DNA from: Bacillota bacterium
GTDB taxonomy: Bacteria > Bacillota_I > Bacilli_A > Acholeplasmatales > Acholeplasmataceae
Length of the DNA: 18,570 bases
Direction of reading: 5' to 3'
Assembly (NCBI GenBank): GCA_006226985.1
Contig: SBGC01000091.1
Location: forward strand, 1 to 18,570
Part shown: positions 7,944-15,490 of the stretch, one piece after another
Layout: the number at the start of each line of letters is the position of its first letter
Numbering within the stretch: the stretch's first letter is position 1
Position numbers and translations under genes: made by a program
Notes under the pieces: generated by a model
Databases searched by the model: none
Told to the model about the DNA's origin: nothing
The model's input: the letters and a program-made list of their open reading frames with translations, nothing else

Positions 7944-9304
7944 ACCAAAATCAAGTTGACAAATCAAAATTAGTTTTAGCACATCGCGCCGATATCCGTT
8001 TTGATGAAGAGTTTAAAACAAAACCTATTGGTTATTACAAAGATGCATGGATTCGTTTTAAGAAGAATAAAGCATCTGTAGTTGCTGCTATTATCATGCT
8101 TATGCTTATATTTTTCTCTTTAATTGGACCTATTGTTCGTAAAGATGAATTATATAACAACAACGTTATTGTTGCGCAAAAACTTGTTAGTAAAGGTGAA
8201 CTTCCACCTAAAATTGAAGCATTAAAATGGATTCCAACATTCGATGGAAGACGTAATATCGTTCGTGCAAGTATGGAATTAGACTTAATACCATTAACTG
8301 ACCCTGCTATTGTTGAAGAATATGGCAGAATTATTTACACGGACTTATCAAAAGTAAAACCAAATCCTGATTCGACATATACCGTACGAGTTGATTTCTA
8401 TAATTATGTCAATTATGAATTATCTATCGCTTTTCAAGCTTTAACAGCTGATCAAGTCAATGCTGTCCTTCGTATAGAAGAAGAAAAAGGTATTACAATC
8501 TTTACAGATCGTACCCGTATCTATCTTGACGGAGAAGGCAATGCAATTCAAGGTGCACCTCACCGTGCAAAAATGAATTATTTCCAATTTGTAGAAGAAG
8601 TTTACGGAGTTTCACCAAATTACTGGTTTGGTGCTGACGTTCGTGGACGTGACTGGTTCAATGTCTTATGGAACGGAGCAAGAATCTCCTTATTAATCGC
8701 GTTCTCCGTTGCTATTGTTAACATCATGATTGGTGTGACCATTGGATCAATTTCTGGATACTTTGGTGGAACAGTCGACCTAATTATTGAGCGTATAAGT
8801 GAAATTATCGCGGGTATACCTTTCCTTGCCCTGATAACACTGCTCATTCTTCGATATGGAAGTGGGGTTGGAATTGTCATCATCGCATTCACTTTAACCG
8901 GATGGCTTGGTATATCCGGTGTGACCAGAACTCAGTTTTATCGTTATAAAAATAGAGAATACGTACTTGCTGCACGTACATTAGGAGCTACAGACATTCG
9001 TATCATGACGCGTCATATTCTCCCTAATGCAGTTGGTACTTTAATTACAAGCTTCGTGCTTTATATTCCTTCAGTTATTTTTGCTGAATCAACGTACTCT
9101 TATCTAGGTATCATCAATTATGGTGATGTGACATCCGTTGGACGTATGTTAGCAGATGCACAACCAAAACTAAGAGAAGATCCAAGTTTAGGATTCCTAA
9201 TCCTATTCCCAAGTATGTTCGTATCGTTCTTAATGCTATCGTTTAACTTGTTTGGTAATGGATTAAGAGATGCGTTTAACCCATCATTGAGAGGAGTTGA
9301 ATAA
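7940..9304 (+). CDS. oppC: Oligopeptide ABC transporter permease OppC with a long extracytoplasmic insertion
   Basis: 454 aa, against about 300 for most OppC. It is the second channel subunit. A cytoplasmic N-terminus of about 45 residues precedes helix 1 (46-66). The conserved block NYWFGADVRGRDWFNVLWNGARISL (227-251) opens the usual permease domain, with further helices near 248-270, 287-305, 309-327, 362-382 and 416-438. The EAA loop is at 340-366 (EYVLAARTLGATD..MTRHILPNA). Between helix 1 and the conserved block lie about 160 residues, several times the usual linker. By topology they should be outside the cell. They have a mixed composition with no motif I recognise. The gene overlaps oppB by four bases and is followed after two bases by oppD. 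Confidence 0.92.
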   Translation: MNQNQVDKSKLVLAHRADIRFDEEFKTKPIGYYKDAWIRFKKNKASVVAAIIMLMLIFFSLIGPIVRKDELYNNNVIVAQKLVSKGELPPKIEALKWIPTFDGRRNIVRASMELDLIPLTDPAIVEEYGRIIYTDLSKVKPNPDSTYTVRVDFYNYVNYELSIAFQALTADQVNAVLRIEEEKGITIFTDRTRIYLDGEGNAIQGAPHRAKMNYFQFVEEVYGVSPNYWFGADVRGRDWFNVLWNGARISLLIAFSVAIVNIMIGVTIGSISGYFGGTVDLIIERISEIIAGIPFLALITLLILRYGSGVGIVIIAFTLTGWLGISGVTRTQFYRYKNREYVLAARTLGATDIRIMTRHILPNAVGTLITSFVLYIPSVIFAESTYSYLGIINYGDVTSVGRMLADAQPKLREDPSLGFLILFPSMFVSFLMLSFNLFGNGLRDAFNPSLRGVE

Positions 9305-9306
9305 TC

Positions 9307-10455
9307 ATGGCAGAACAACGAGATAAAATTTTAGAAGTACGTGATTTATCAATATCCTTCAAAACACAACAAGGGTTACTAAGAGCAGTTCGCGAAGTTT
9401 CTTTTGACTTGTATCGCGGAGAAACACTTGCAATCGTAGGTGAATCCGGATCTGGTAAGAGTGTTACTTCAAGAGCAATTATTGGTATCCTAGCAGGTAA
9501 CTCTGTTCATGATGGTGGATCGATTTACTACTATAGTAAAGATGTAAAAAATTTAAGAAAATTTCAAGAACTTAAAGCTCAAGAAGGCAAATCGATCGAA
9601 GACGATCAAGAACCTGTCATTGACTTAATGACGATTCCTGAAGATGACTTCCATAAATTACGTGGTAGTCGTATTTCAATGATTTTCCAAGACCCCATGT
9701 CAAGTTTAAATCCTATTATGCGCATTGGTAAACAAATCTCAGAAGCGCTATATTTAAAAATGGGATTAACCAAAGAAGAAGCTAAAGTGAGAGCACTCGA
9801 ACTGATGAAGGAAGTAGGTATTCCTGATCCAGAAAAACGTTATACAAATTACCCATTCCAATTTTCAGGTGGTATGAGACAACGTATCGTTATTGCCATC
9901 GCACTAGCAAATAATGCTGAAATCTTAATTTGTGATGAGCCTACAACAGCACTTGATGTGACAACACAAGCACAAATTCTTGAACTTATTAATCGTATTA
10001 AAGCTGAAAGAAATCTATCAGTTATTTTCATTACGCATGACCTTGGTGTTGTTGCAAATATGGCTGATCGTGTCGCAGTTATGTATGCTGGTAAAATTGT
10101 TGAATTCGGAACATCAGATGAAATATTCTATAATCCACAACATCCATACACTTGGGCATTATTATCTGCTATGCCAGACTTAAACTCAGAAAAGAGCGAA
10201 CAAAAATTATTCGTTATCCCTGGAACTCCGCCAGATATGCACTTCCCACCTAAAGGTGATGCATTTGCACAACGTAATAGATATGCTCTTGAAATTGATT
10301 TTGAAGAACAACCCCCACTATTTAAGGTATCTGAAACTCACTATGCAGCAACATGGTTATTACATCCAGATGCAGAAAAAGTAGAATTACCTGAAATTAT
10401 TACAAAACGTACACAACGCAATCGTCTAGCTAAGGAAGTAGGTGCTAAAAAATGA
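9307..10455 (+). CDS. oppD: Oligopeptide ABC transporter ATPase OppD, cysteine-less C-terminus
   Basis: 382 aa. One of two cytoplasmic ATPases that power peptide import. Walker A GESGSGKS (45-52), Q-loop Gln128 in MIFQDP, signature FSGGM (186-190), Walker B ILICDE (206-211) and switch His244 are all intact. An acidic insertion of about 35 residues (78-113) lies before the Q-loop. The C-terminal oligopeptide/dipeptide transporter tail is present (PPDMHFPPKGDAFAQRN, then HYAATWLLHP). The four cysteines that often bind a 4Fe-4S cluster in OppD/DppD are replaced by Asp318, Asn324, Asp331 and Thr349. Streptococcal AmiE-type proteins show a similar loss, as I recall. ATG 9307 follows GAGGAG (9291-9296). 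The gene overlaps oppF by four bases. Confidence 0.93.
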   Translation: MAEQRDKILEVRDLSISFKTQQGLLRAVREVSFDLYRGETLAIVGESGSGKSVTSRAIIGILAGNSVHDGGSIYYYSKDVKNLRKFQELKAQEGKSIEDDQEPVIDLMTIPEDDFHKLRGSRISMIFQDPMSSLNPIMRIGKQISEALYLKMGLTKEEAKVRALELMKEVGIPDPEKRYTNYPFQFSGGMRQRIVIAIALANNAEILICDEPTTALDVTTQAQILELINRIKAERNLSVIFITHDLGVVANMADRVAVMYAGKIVEFGTSDEIFYNPQHPYTWALLSAMPDLNSEKSEQKLFVIPGTPPDMHFPPKGDAFAQRNRYALEIDFEEQPPLFKVSETHYAATWLLHPDAEKVELPEIITKRTQRNRLAKEVGAKK

Positions 10456-11813
10456 GCGAAAGAGTAAAAGCCCTTGAGGTCAAAAATTTAAAGCAATACT
10501 TTAAAGTTGGACATGGTAAAAGCAAACTAGTTGTTAAAGCAGTTGATAATATTTCATTTCATATTTATGAAGGCGAAGTATTTGGTTTAGTTGGTGAATC
10601 CGGATGTGGTAAAACAACAACTGGTCGTTCAATCATCAAGTTATATGATGCAACTGATGGAGAAGTATATTTCAAAGGTAAACGCATTGGTGGTGGTGTT
10701 GAAAAACAAAGAGAAGCTATCAAAGCAGCTAAACAAAAAGCTAAAGAAGAAATACTTGCTCACAAGCCAGATCAACTTAAACTTCATGAAATTAAACATG
10801 AATATCACTTAGCAGTACACGCAGCTAAAGAAGCGTATGCTCTTCAAAAAGAAGCAGCAAAGAATGAATCAGATGCTATTAAAAAACAAGAACTGTTAAC
10901 AAAAGCAGCAGAAACGAAAAAGAATGCTATAGCTGCAGCAACTGAAAAGAAAACTGCACAAACAGAAGCGCTAAAAGCTGAAATGCTAGCTAATCCAGAA
11001 AAGTATGCACACCATACAGATGAAATTAATCGCATCAACGCTGAACTTGAAGCATACATTAGCGAACAAAGAGACATCATTAAAGGCATTTTAAACGACA
11101 ATGCTTTCCGTGGTGAAACATATGAAATTATGAAGAAAATTCAAATGATCTTCCAAGATCCTATTTCTTCACTAAATCCTCGTATGACTGTTCGTGAAAT
11201 TATTGCAGAAGGTCTTCGTATTTCTGGAGTTCATGATAAAGATGAAATTACACATCGCGTTTATGAAGCATTAAATCTTGTAGGACTTGTTCCTGAGCAT
11301 GCTTTCAGATATCCACATGAATTCTCAGGTGGACAAAGACAACGTATTGGTATTGCACGTGCACTAGTTGTTAACCCTGAATTGCTCATCGCTGATGAAC
11401 CTATTTCAGCACTTGACGTATCAATTCAAGCTCAAGTTATCAACTTACTAAGAGAATTAAAAGATAAGTTAAACTTAACAATTTTATTTATTGCACATGA
11501 CTTATCTGTTGTTAAATTCTTTAGTGATCGCTTAGGTGTCATGTATTTCGGTAAAATGGTTGAAATGGGACCCGCAGAAATGGTCTTTAAGAATCCTTTA
11601 CACCCTTATACAAAATCATTACTATCTGCAATTCCACAACCAGACCCAGATTATGAAAGAACACGTAAACGCTTTAGCTATGTTCCAGCAAAAGATCATA
11701 AGTACACAGCTGAAAATCAACCATCATTTGTGGAAATTGAAAATGGACACTTTGTCTTAGCATCTCCAGATGAAGTTGAAAAAATCAAAAAGGACATGGC
11801 AAGTAAAAAATAA
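10452..11813 (+). CDS. oppF: Oligopeptide ABC transporter ATPase OppF with an inserted helical/coiled-coil segment
   Basis: 453 aa, against about 300-330 for typical OppF. It is the second ATPase of the importer and the last gene of the operon. Walker [10 protein letters not shown] (48-56), Q-loop Gln235 in MIFQDP, signature FSGGQ (291-295), Walker B LLIADE (311-316) and His349 are intact, as is the [16 protein letters not shown] tail. The extra length is mostly one block at about 83-222, rich in Lys, Ala and Glu and nearly free of Gly and Pro, as expected of long helices or a coiled coil. It sits between the first beta-sheet part and the Q-loop, where normal OppF has about 20-25 residues. 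OppF of Mycoplasma is also enlarged by insertions, so this may be a mollicute-lineage trait. A terminator follows directly. Confidence 0.93.
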   Translation: MSERVKALEVKNLKQYFKVGHGKSKLVVKAVDNISFHIYEGEVFGLVGESGCGKTTTGRSIIKLYDATDGEVYFKGKRIGGGVEKQREAIKAAKQKAKEEILAHKPDQLKLHEIKHEYHLAVHAAKEAYALQKEAAKNESDAIKKQELLTKAAETKKNAIAAATEKKTAQTEALKAEMLANPEKYAHHTDEINRINAELEAYISEQRDIIKGILNDNAFRGETYEIMKKIQMIFQDPISSLNPRMTVREIIAEGLRISGVHDKDEITHRVYEALNLVGLVPEHAFRYPHEFSGGQRQRIGIARALVVNPELLIADEPISALDVSIQAQVINLLRELKDKLNLTILFIAHDLSVVKFFSDRLGVMYFGKMVEMGPAEMVFKNPLHPYTKSLLSAIPQPDPDYERTRKRFSYVPAKDHKYTAENQPSFVEIENGHFVLASPDEVEKIKKDMASKK

Positions 11814-11819
11814 TTTCTC

Positions 11820-11851
11820 AAAAGCTTAGTCAATTGACTAGGCTTTTTTTA
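11820..11851 (+). terminator. Rho-independent terminator of the opp operon
   Basis: A 12-bp stem (11820-11831 with 11836-11847, one T-G wobble, AATT loop) is followed by a run of T. It lies seven bases after the oppF stop. Confidence 0.9.
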
Positions 11852-11857
11852 TTTATG

Positions 11858-11885
11858 AAAAAGAAAAGGAGCTCTTTCGAGCCCC
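11858..11885 (-). terminator. Minus-strand rho-independent terminator of the small RNA
   Basis: Read on the minus strand, a 7-bp stem GGGGCTC/GAGCTCC with a GAAA tetraloop (11885-11868, one G-T wobble) is followed by TTTTCTTTTT (11867-11858). An alternative CCCC/GGGG pairing (11894-11897 with 11882-11885) would compete with the stem. Confidence 0.7.
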
Positions 11886-12025
11886 GTTCTTTTGGGGTAA
11901 CTTTTTTTAGCATCAGATCATGATGGCAGTCTGATCTGATGTTAGGTGAAGTTAAACCTTGATATTTTTTGGGAGAAAAATATTGAATGTAACGAATTAT
12001 CCAAATAAAAGGTGGAAGTTGTTAC
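11858..12025 (-). ncRNA. Candidate stand-alone small RNA with C-rich anti-Shine-Dalgarno segments
   Basis: About 165 nt on the minus strand, with a promoter (12059-12032) and a terminator (11885-11858) of its own. No gene follows on that strand, so it is not a leader. Visible folds from the 5' end: a GUAAC/GUUAC-closed arm; an 8-bp AUAUUUUU/AAAAAUAU hairpin (11962-11983) whose loop is CUCCCA; a weak AGGU/ACCU arm; a 12-bp hairpin (11909-11920 with 11932-11943); and the terminator. The segments CCACCUUUU, CUCCC, UCACCU and UACCCC are complementary to ribosome sites of the AGGTGG/GGGAG/AGGTGA kind. Firmicutes small RNAs such as FsrA, RsaE and RsaA work through similar C-rich motifs. I do not recognise the family. 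It could also be antisense or leader-like in a way I cannot see. Confidence 0.55.
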
Positions 12026-12031
12026 ACTTCA

Positions 12032-12059
12032 ATTATAAACAAAATAAAACAGTTTTCAA
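12032..12059 (-). promoter_or_regulatory. Sigma-A-type promoter of the small RNA
   Basis: On the minus strand, -35 TTGAAA (12059-12054), a 16-base spacer and -10 TATAAT (12037-12032) predict a start near 12025. The cre-like site (12081-12095) lies 21 bases upstream of the -35. Confidence 0.65.
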
Positions 12060-12080
12060 GTAAATTTTCTGTAAATTTTC

Positions 12081-12095
12081 ATGAAAACGTTTCCT
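12081..12095. promoter_or_regulatory. cre-like operator between the small RNA and suf promoters
   Basis: ATGAAAACGTTTCCT fits the relaxed cre consensus WTGNAANCGNWNNCW at all fixed positions and shares the TGAAAACG core with the site before opp. It sits just upstream of the suf promoter region on one side and of the small RNA -35 on the other, so it could affect either. Confidence 0.5.
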
Positions 12096-12120
12096 AGATT
12101 TTTCTTTTTCTAAATTAGCG

Positions 12121-12155
12121 TATAATTAGCATTTAAACATCAATTGTTATATAAT
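12121..12155 (+). promoter_or_regulatory. Probable suf operon promoter(s)
   Basis: Two perfect -10 boxes TATAAT are seen at 12121-12126 and 12150-12155. The first has only a poor T-rich -35. The second has TTAGCA (12126-12131) at 18 bases, four of six matches. I cannot decide which is used. Leaders would be about 50 or 21 bases. Confidence 0.5.
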
Positions 12156-12182
12156 AAAAATGTTGAAATCAAGGAGGTCTAT

Positions 12183-12950
12183 ATGGCAAAATTAGAAATT
12201 AAAAATCTTCATGTGTCCATTGAAGATAAAGAAATATTAAAAGGTGTTAATCTTGTAGTCAAATCTGGTGAAGTCCATGCGATCATGGGGCCAAATGGTA
12301 CAGGGAAGTCAACATTAGCAAGTGCTCTTATGGGGCATCCTAAATATCAAGTCACTGAAGGTGAAGCGTATCTCGATGGAGAAAATCTATTAGAGATGGA
12401 AGTAGATGAACGTGCACGTGCAGGTTTATTTTTAGCTATGCAATATCCAGCAGAAGTTCCTGGTGTGACAAACAGTGATTTTATGCGTCAAGCTTTGAAA
12501 GCAACTTCTGGCAAAGAAGTCGGTCTTTTTGAGTTCGCCATTAAGTATGAAAAGACAGTTGAGGAACTTAAAATGCGTGCAGATTTAGCACATCGTTATT
12601 TAAATGAAGGTTTTTCAGGTGGCGAAAGAAAGAGAAATGAAATCTTACAACTCAAGGTTTTACGTCCAAAATTTGCGATTTTAGATGAAATCGACTCTGG
12701 TTTAGATGTTGATGCGTTAAAGATCGTCGGAGAAAATGTATCAAGCTTAGTGAATGAAAACTTTGGTTGTATTCTAATTACACATTATCAACGCATTTTA
12801 GATCATATTAAACCAACCAATGTCCATATTATGATTGATGGTAAGATTGTATTAAGTGGTGGTCAAGAACTCATTGAAAAAATTGACAAACAGGGATATT
12901 TATGGATTAAAGATGAACTTGGCATTGACTTTACCGAAGGCGATGAATAA
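12183..12950 (+). CDS. sufC: Fe-S cluster assembly ATPase SufC
   Basis: 255 aa, the usual SufC length. A soluble ABC-type ATPase that works with SufB and SufD in the cytoplasmic Fe-S scaffold. Walker A GPNGTGKST (36-44), Q-loop Gln87, signature FSGGE (144-148) running into the SufC-specific RKRNEILQ, Walker B FAILDE (164-169), the DSGLDVDAL block (171-179) and His201 are present. The frame is open from a TTG at 12144, but ATG 12183, five bases after AGGAGG (12172-12177), gives the normal SufC start. It is the first gene of a five-gene operon in the Bacillus order, and its TAA overlaps the sufD ATG. Confidence 0.95.
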   Translation: MAKLEIKNLHVSIEDKEILKGVNLVVKSGEVHAIMGPNGTGKSTLASALMGHPKYQVTEGEAYLDGENLLEMEVDERARAGLFLAMQYPAEVPGVTNSDFMRQALKATSGKEVGLFEFAIKYEKTVEELKMRADLAHRYLNEGFSGGERKRNEILQLKVLRPKFAILDEIDSGLDVDALKIVGENVSSLVNENFGCILITHYQRILDHIKPTNVHIMIDGKIVLSGGQELIEKIDKQGYLWIKDELGIDFTEGDE

Positions 12951-13825
12951 TGAAAGAGTTAATGATTCAAAAAGATCATATTAAAAACACGTTACCTAAA
13001 AATTTCGAGTTTAACCATAATGAGCTCATCATACCTAAAAATATCCAATTTCAAGAACCCATCAAGATAACCATCGAAACAGATCAAATGGAAACATTTA
13101 AAATAGTTGTATCAGCTTCAACCGGTATTAAAATTATCTTAGAAATATTAAGTACATCCAATGAAGAACATGTTTATAATATTGATTTAATTGCTAAAAA
13201 CAACAGTCATGTTAAATATCTACTTGTTGGTGAGATTCAAAGCACAAAATCAACGATTAATCATACGTTCACTGCACATCGTGATGCAAAATTAGAAATC
13301 ATTGGTGGATTTGTCTCCAATGTATTAGATGCGAGAATGCATGTTGATTTAGTTGAAGAAGGCGCAGAAGTGAAGATGAGAGCTGTAGCTGTCTCATCTG
13401 ATGATAACATTCAAAATATTGATGTTTACATCACGCACAAGGCACCAAATACGTTTGGTGATATGACGAACATAGGTATCGCAAACAAACGCGGTAAAAT
13501 CATTTTAAATGGTATTGAAAAAATAGAAAAGGGAATGAAGCATGCAAATGCTTTCCAAACACTTAAAGGGATTATTACATCCGATCAAGCAATAGTTGAA
13601 GTCAATCCAATCTTACTCATTGATGAATATGATGTTAAAGCTGGACATGGCGCAACCATTGGTAAAATCGAAGAAGATGTTCTCTATTACTTAATGAGTA
13701 GAGGATTAAACAAAAAAGAAGCAGAAAAACTCATTATCAATGGTTTCTTACAACCCGTCATTGATGAAATTGATGATGAACCCTTAAGAGAAAGATTTGT
13801 AAGCCTCGTTAATTCACGTATATGA
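12950..13825 (+). CDS. sufD: Fe-S cluster assembly protein SufD, short form
   Basis: 291 aa, against about 420-440 for Bacillus or E. coli SufD. SufD pairs with SufB through a beta-helix core to form the SufBC2D scaffold. The core is clear: YDVKAGHGATIG (227-238) with His233, matching the His of E. coli SufD needed for cluster formation, and then the family end VLYYLMSRGLNKKEAEKLIINGF (244-266). The missing length is N-terminal; residues 1-40 hold little of the helical domain seen in longer SufD. No frameshift is visible, as the stop of sufC overlaps the ATG by one base, so the short form looks natural. It overlaps sufS by four bases (ATGA). Confidence 0.88.
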   Translation: MKELMIQKDHIKNTLPKNFEFNHNELIIPKNIQFQEPIKITIETDQMETFKIVVSASTGIKIILEILSTSNEEHVYNIDLIAKNNSHVKYLLVGEIQSTKSTINHTFTAHRDAKLEIIGGFVSNVLDARMHVDLVEEGAEVKMRAVAVSSDDNIQNIDVYITHKAPNTFGDMTNIGIANKRGKIILNGIEKIEKGMKHANAFQTLKGIITSDQAIVEVNPILLIDEYDVKAGHGATIGKIEEDVLYYLMSRGLNKKEAEKLIINGFLQPVIDEIDDEPLRERFVSLVNSRI

Positions 13826-15030
13826 TCGATGTCAAAAAGATTCGAGAAAATTTCATCATTTATCAAACACAACCCAAGCTTTGTTACTTGGATTCTGCTG
13901 CATCATCGCTCAAAGTTAAAACTGTTGTTGATCAAGTAAATAAGTATTATCATACACTCGGTGTTAATGTGCATCGTGGCGCATATGAACTCGCTTATGA
14001 AGCAACAAAACAATATGAAGATGCAAGAATAACAGTTAAAAACTTTATTAACGCAGAGTCGGAAGACAATATTATTTTTACACGTGGGACAACATCTTCG
14101 CTCAACTTGATCGCTAAAGGTTTTGAGCATATGTTAAATCCCGGTGATGAAATTATCACGAGCGAACTTGAACATCATTCATCGGTATTACCTTGGATGG
14201 TTGTAGCTAAATCGACAGGTGCAAAACTTGTCTATGTACCACTTACTAAACAAGGAAAAATTACCGTTGAAAATTTCAAATCTGTTTTAACATCAAAAAC
14301 AAAAGTTGTCGCATTAACACATGTATCAAATGCCATGGGTTATATGACACCAATTAAAGAGATTGCATCCATCGCACACAAACATCAAGCTGTTGTCATT
14401 TTAGATGCTGCACAATCTGTACCTCATACCAAAGTAGATGTTCAAGAGCTAGGAGTCGATTTCTTAGCATTTAGTGGACACAAAATGTTTGGTCCATCAG
14501 GTGTTGGTGTACTCTATGGTAAAACAAGTTTACTCAATCAACTTGAACCTTATGAATTTGGTGGAGAAATGGCTGATCAAGTATTTAAAGATCATTTCAC
14601 ATATAAAGATGCACCGCTTAGATTTGAAGCAGGTACACCGGTGATTAGCGGAGCGATTGGTCTTGCAGAAGCGATGAGATATATCGAATCAATCGGTATG
14701 GATAACATCGAAGAACATACAAAAAAACTCCATCAGTACACCTTATCAAAGATGAAAGACATTGACGGTATTACAATCTACAATACAGAAGCAGAAATGC
14801 CTATTATTAATTTCAACGTTATCGGTGTCCATCCACATGACATCGCGACAACACTTGATCAATATCAGATCAACGTACGTGCTGGGCATCATTGTGCACA
14901 ACTCGTTACCAAATTTTTAGATGTTAATTCAACATTGCGTGTATCATTTCATGTATATAATTCCATCGAAGATTGTGATATATTTATCAAGGGATTAAAA
15001 GAATCCATTCAATTCTTTAATGGTTTTTAG
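13822..15030 (+). CDS. sufS: Cysteine desulfurase SufS
   Basis: 402 aa. A PLP enzyme that takes sulfur from cysteine as a Cys persulfide and passes it to SufU. The family is clear from LDSAASSLK (23-31), the ELEHHSS segment (115-121) with its histidines, DAAQSVPH (195-202), PLP lysine 221 in SGHKMFGPSGVG, RFEAGTP (267-273) and active Cys358 in RAGHHCAQ. The short loop around Cys358 marks it as the SufS (group II) rather than the NifS/IscS type. The ATG overlaps the sufD stop and has no clear ribosome site, so translation is probably coupled. The paired sufU supports SufU as the sulfur acceptor. Confidence 0.95.
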   Translation: MIDVKKIRENFIIYQTQPKLCYLDSAASSLKVKTVVDQVNKYYHTLGVNVHRGAYELAYEATKQYEDARITVKNFINAESEDNIIFTRGTTSSLNLIAKGFEHMLNPGDEIITSELEHHSSVLPWMVVAKSTGAKLVYVPLTKQGKITVENFKSVLTSKTKVVALTHVSNAMGYMTPIKEIASIAHKHQAVVILDAAQSVPHTKVDVQELGVDFLAFSGHKMFGPSGVGVLYGKTSLLNQLEPYEFGGEMADQVFKDHFTYKDAPLRFEAGTPVISGAIGLAEAMRYIESIGMDNIEEHTKKLHQYTLSKMKDIDGITIYNTEAEMPIINFNVIGVHPHDIATTLDQYQINVRAGHHCAQLVTKFLDVNSTLRVSFHVYNSIEDCDIFIKGLKESIQFFNGF

Positions 15031-15040
15031 GAGAAAAGTT

Positions 15041-15490
15041 ATGAATCAAATTGAACATCTTTATCGACAAGTCATTATGGATCACTATAAAAATCCGAAA
15101 AATAAAGGATTAGTTGCTAACCCAGCTTATTTGACGATTCATTTAAATAATCCAAGTTGTGGTGATGAAATGACCGTTCAAATGCATGTTAATAATGACC
15201 AAATTGTCGATATTAAACATCAAGGAACAGGATGCTCAATTTGTTGTTCAAGTGCAAGTGTGATGAGTGTTACACTCAAAAACCATACACTTGATGAAGC
15301 AAATCAAATCATTCATGAATTTTATGAAATGATTAAAGGATACCCTTATAACCCTGATATTCTCAAGGGAGATGCTATCGTTTATCAAGGAGTTGCTCAA
15401 TTTCCAGCACGTATCAAATGTGCTACACTCGCTTGGAAAGCCATTGAGCAAGGTATGATTAAAATAAAGGAGGAACAACCAAATGGATGA
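15041..15490 (+). CDS. sufU: Zinc-dependent sulfur transfer protein SufU
   Basis: 149 aa, matching Bacillus SufU (about 147). It accepts sulfur from SufS by zinc-ligand swapping. The four zinc ligands are present: Cys40 and Asp42 in NPSCGD, Cys65 in GTGCSIC and Cys127 in RIKCATL. The insertion that separates SufU from IscU is present ([18 protein letters not shown]). Two further cysteines follow Cys65 (GCSICC, Cys68 and Cys69), where GCSIS followed by a non-Cys residue is usual. An upstream ATG at 15020 would give an odd extension. ATG 15041, six bases after AGGAGA (15029-15034), matches family length. It overlaps the sufB start by eight bases. Confidence 0.93.
   Translation: MNQIEHLYRQVIMDHYKNPKNKGLVANPAYLTIHLNNPSCGDEMTVQMHVNNDQIVDIKHQGTGCSICCSSASVMSVTLKNHTLDEANQIIHEFYEMIKGYPYNPDILKGDAIVYQGVAQFPARIKCATLAWKAIEQGMIKIKEEQPNG

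Noticed and set aside
10844..11101. A minus-strand ORF opposite the OppF insertion
   Set aside because: It is the shadow of a Lys/Ala/Glu-rich coding segment, with low-complexity Ser/Ala/Phe and no ribosome site.
11818..11901. A 27-codon minus-strand ORF beginning at an ATG inside the small RNA (starts MLKKVTPKERG)
   Set aside because: No ribosome site precedes it, and it runs through the sRNA terminator and across the opp terminator.
11940..12020. A plus-strand riboswitch (GTTAGGTGAAG recalls the start of the M-box)
   Set aside because: Only the first few bases match; the rest of the M-box core is absent, and promoter and terminator both fit the minus strand better.
12009..12031. A T-box element (AAGGTGGAAG) upstream of suf
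   Set aside because: The T-box consensus continuation is missing, there is no specifier-stem architecture, and suf is not a usual T-box target.
12144..12182. An N-terminal extension of SufC from TTG 12144
   Set aside because: It spans the second -10 box and the ribosome site; ATG 12183 matches the family start.
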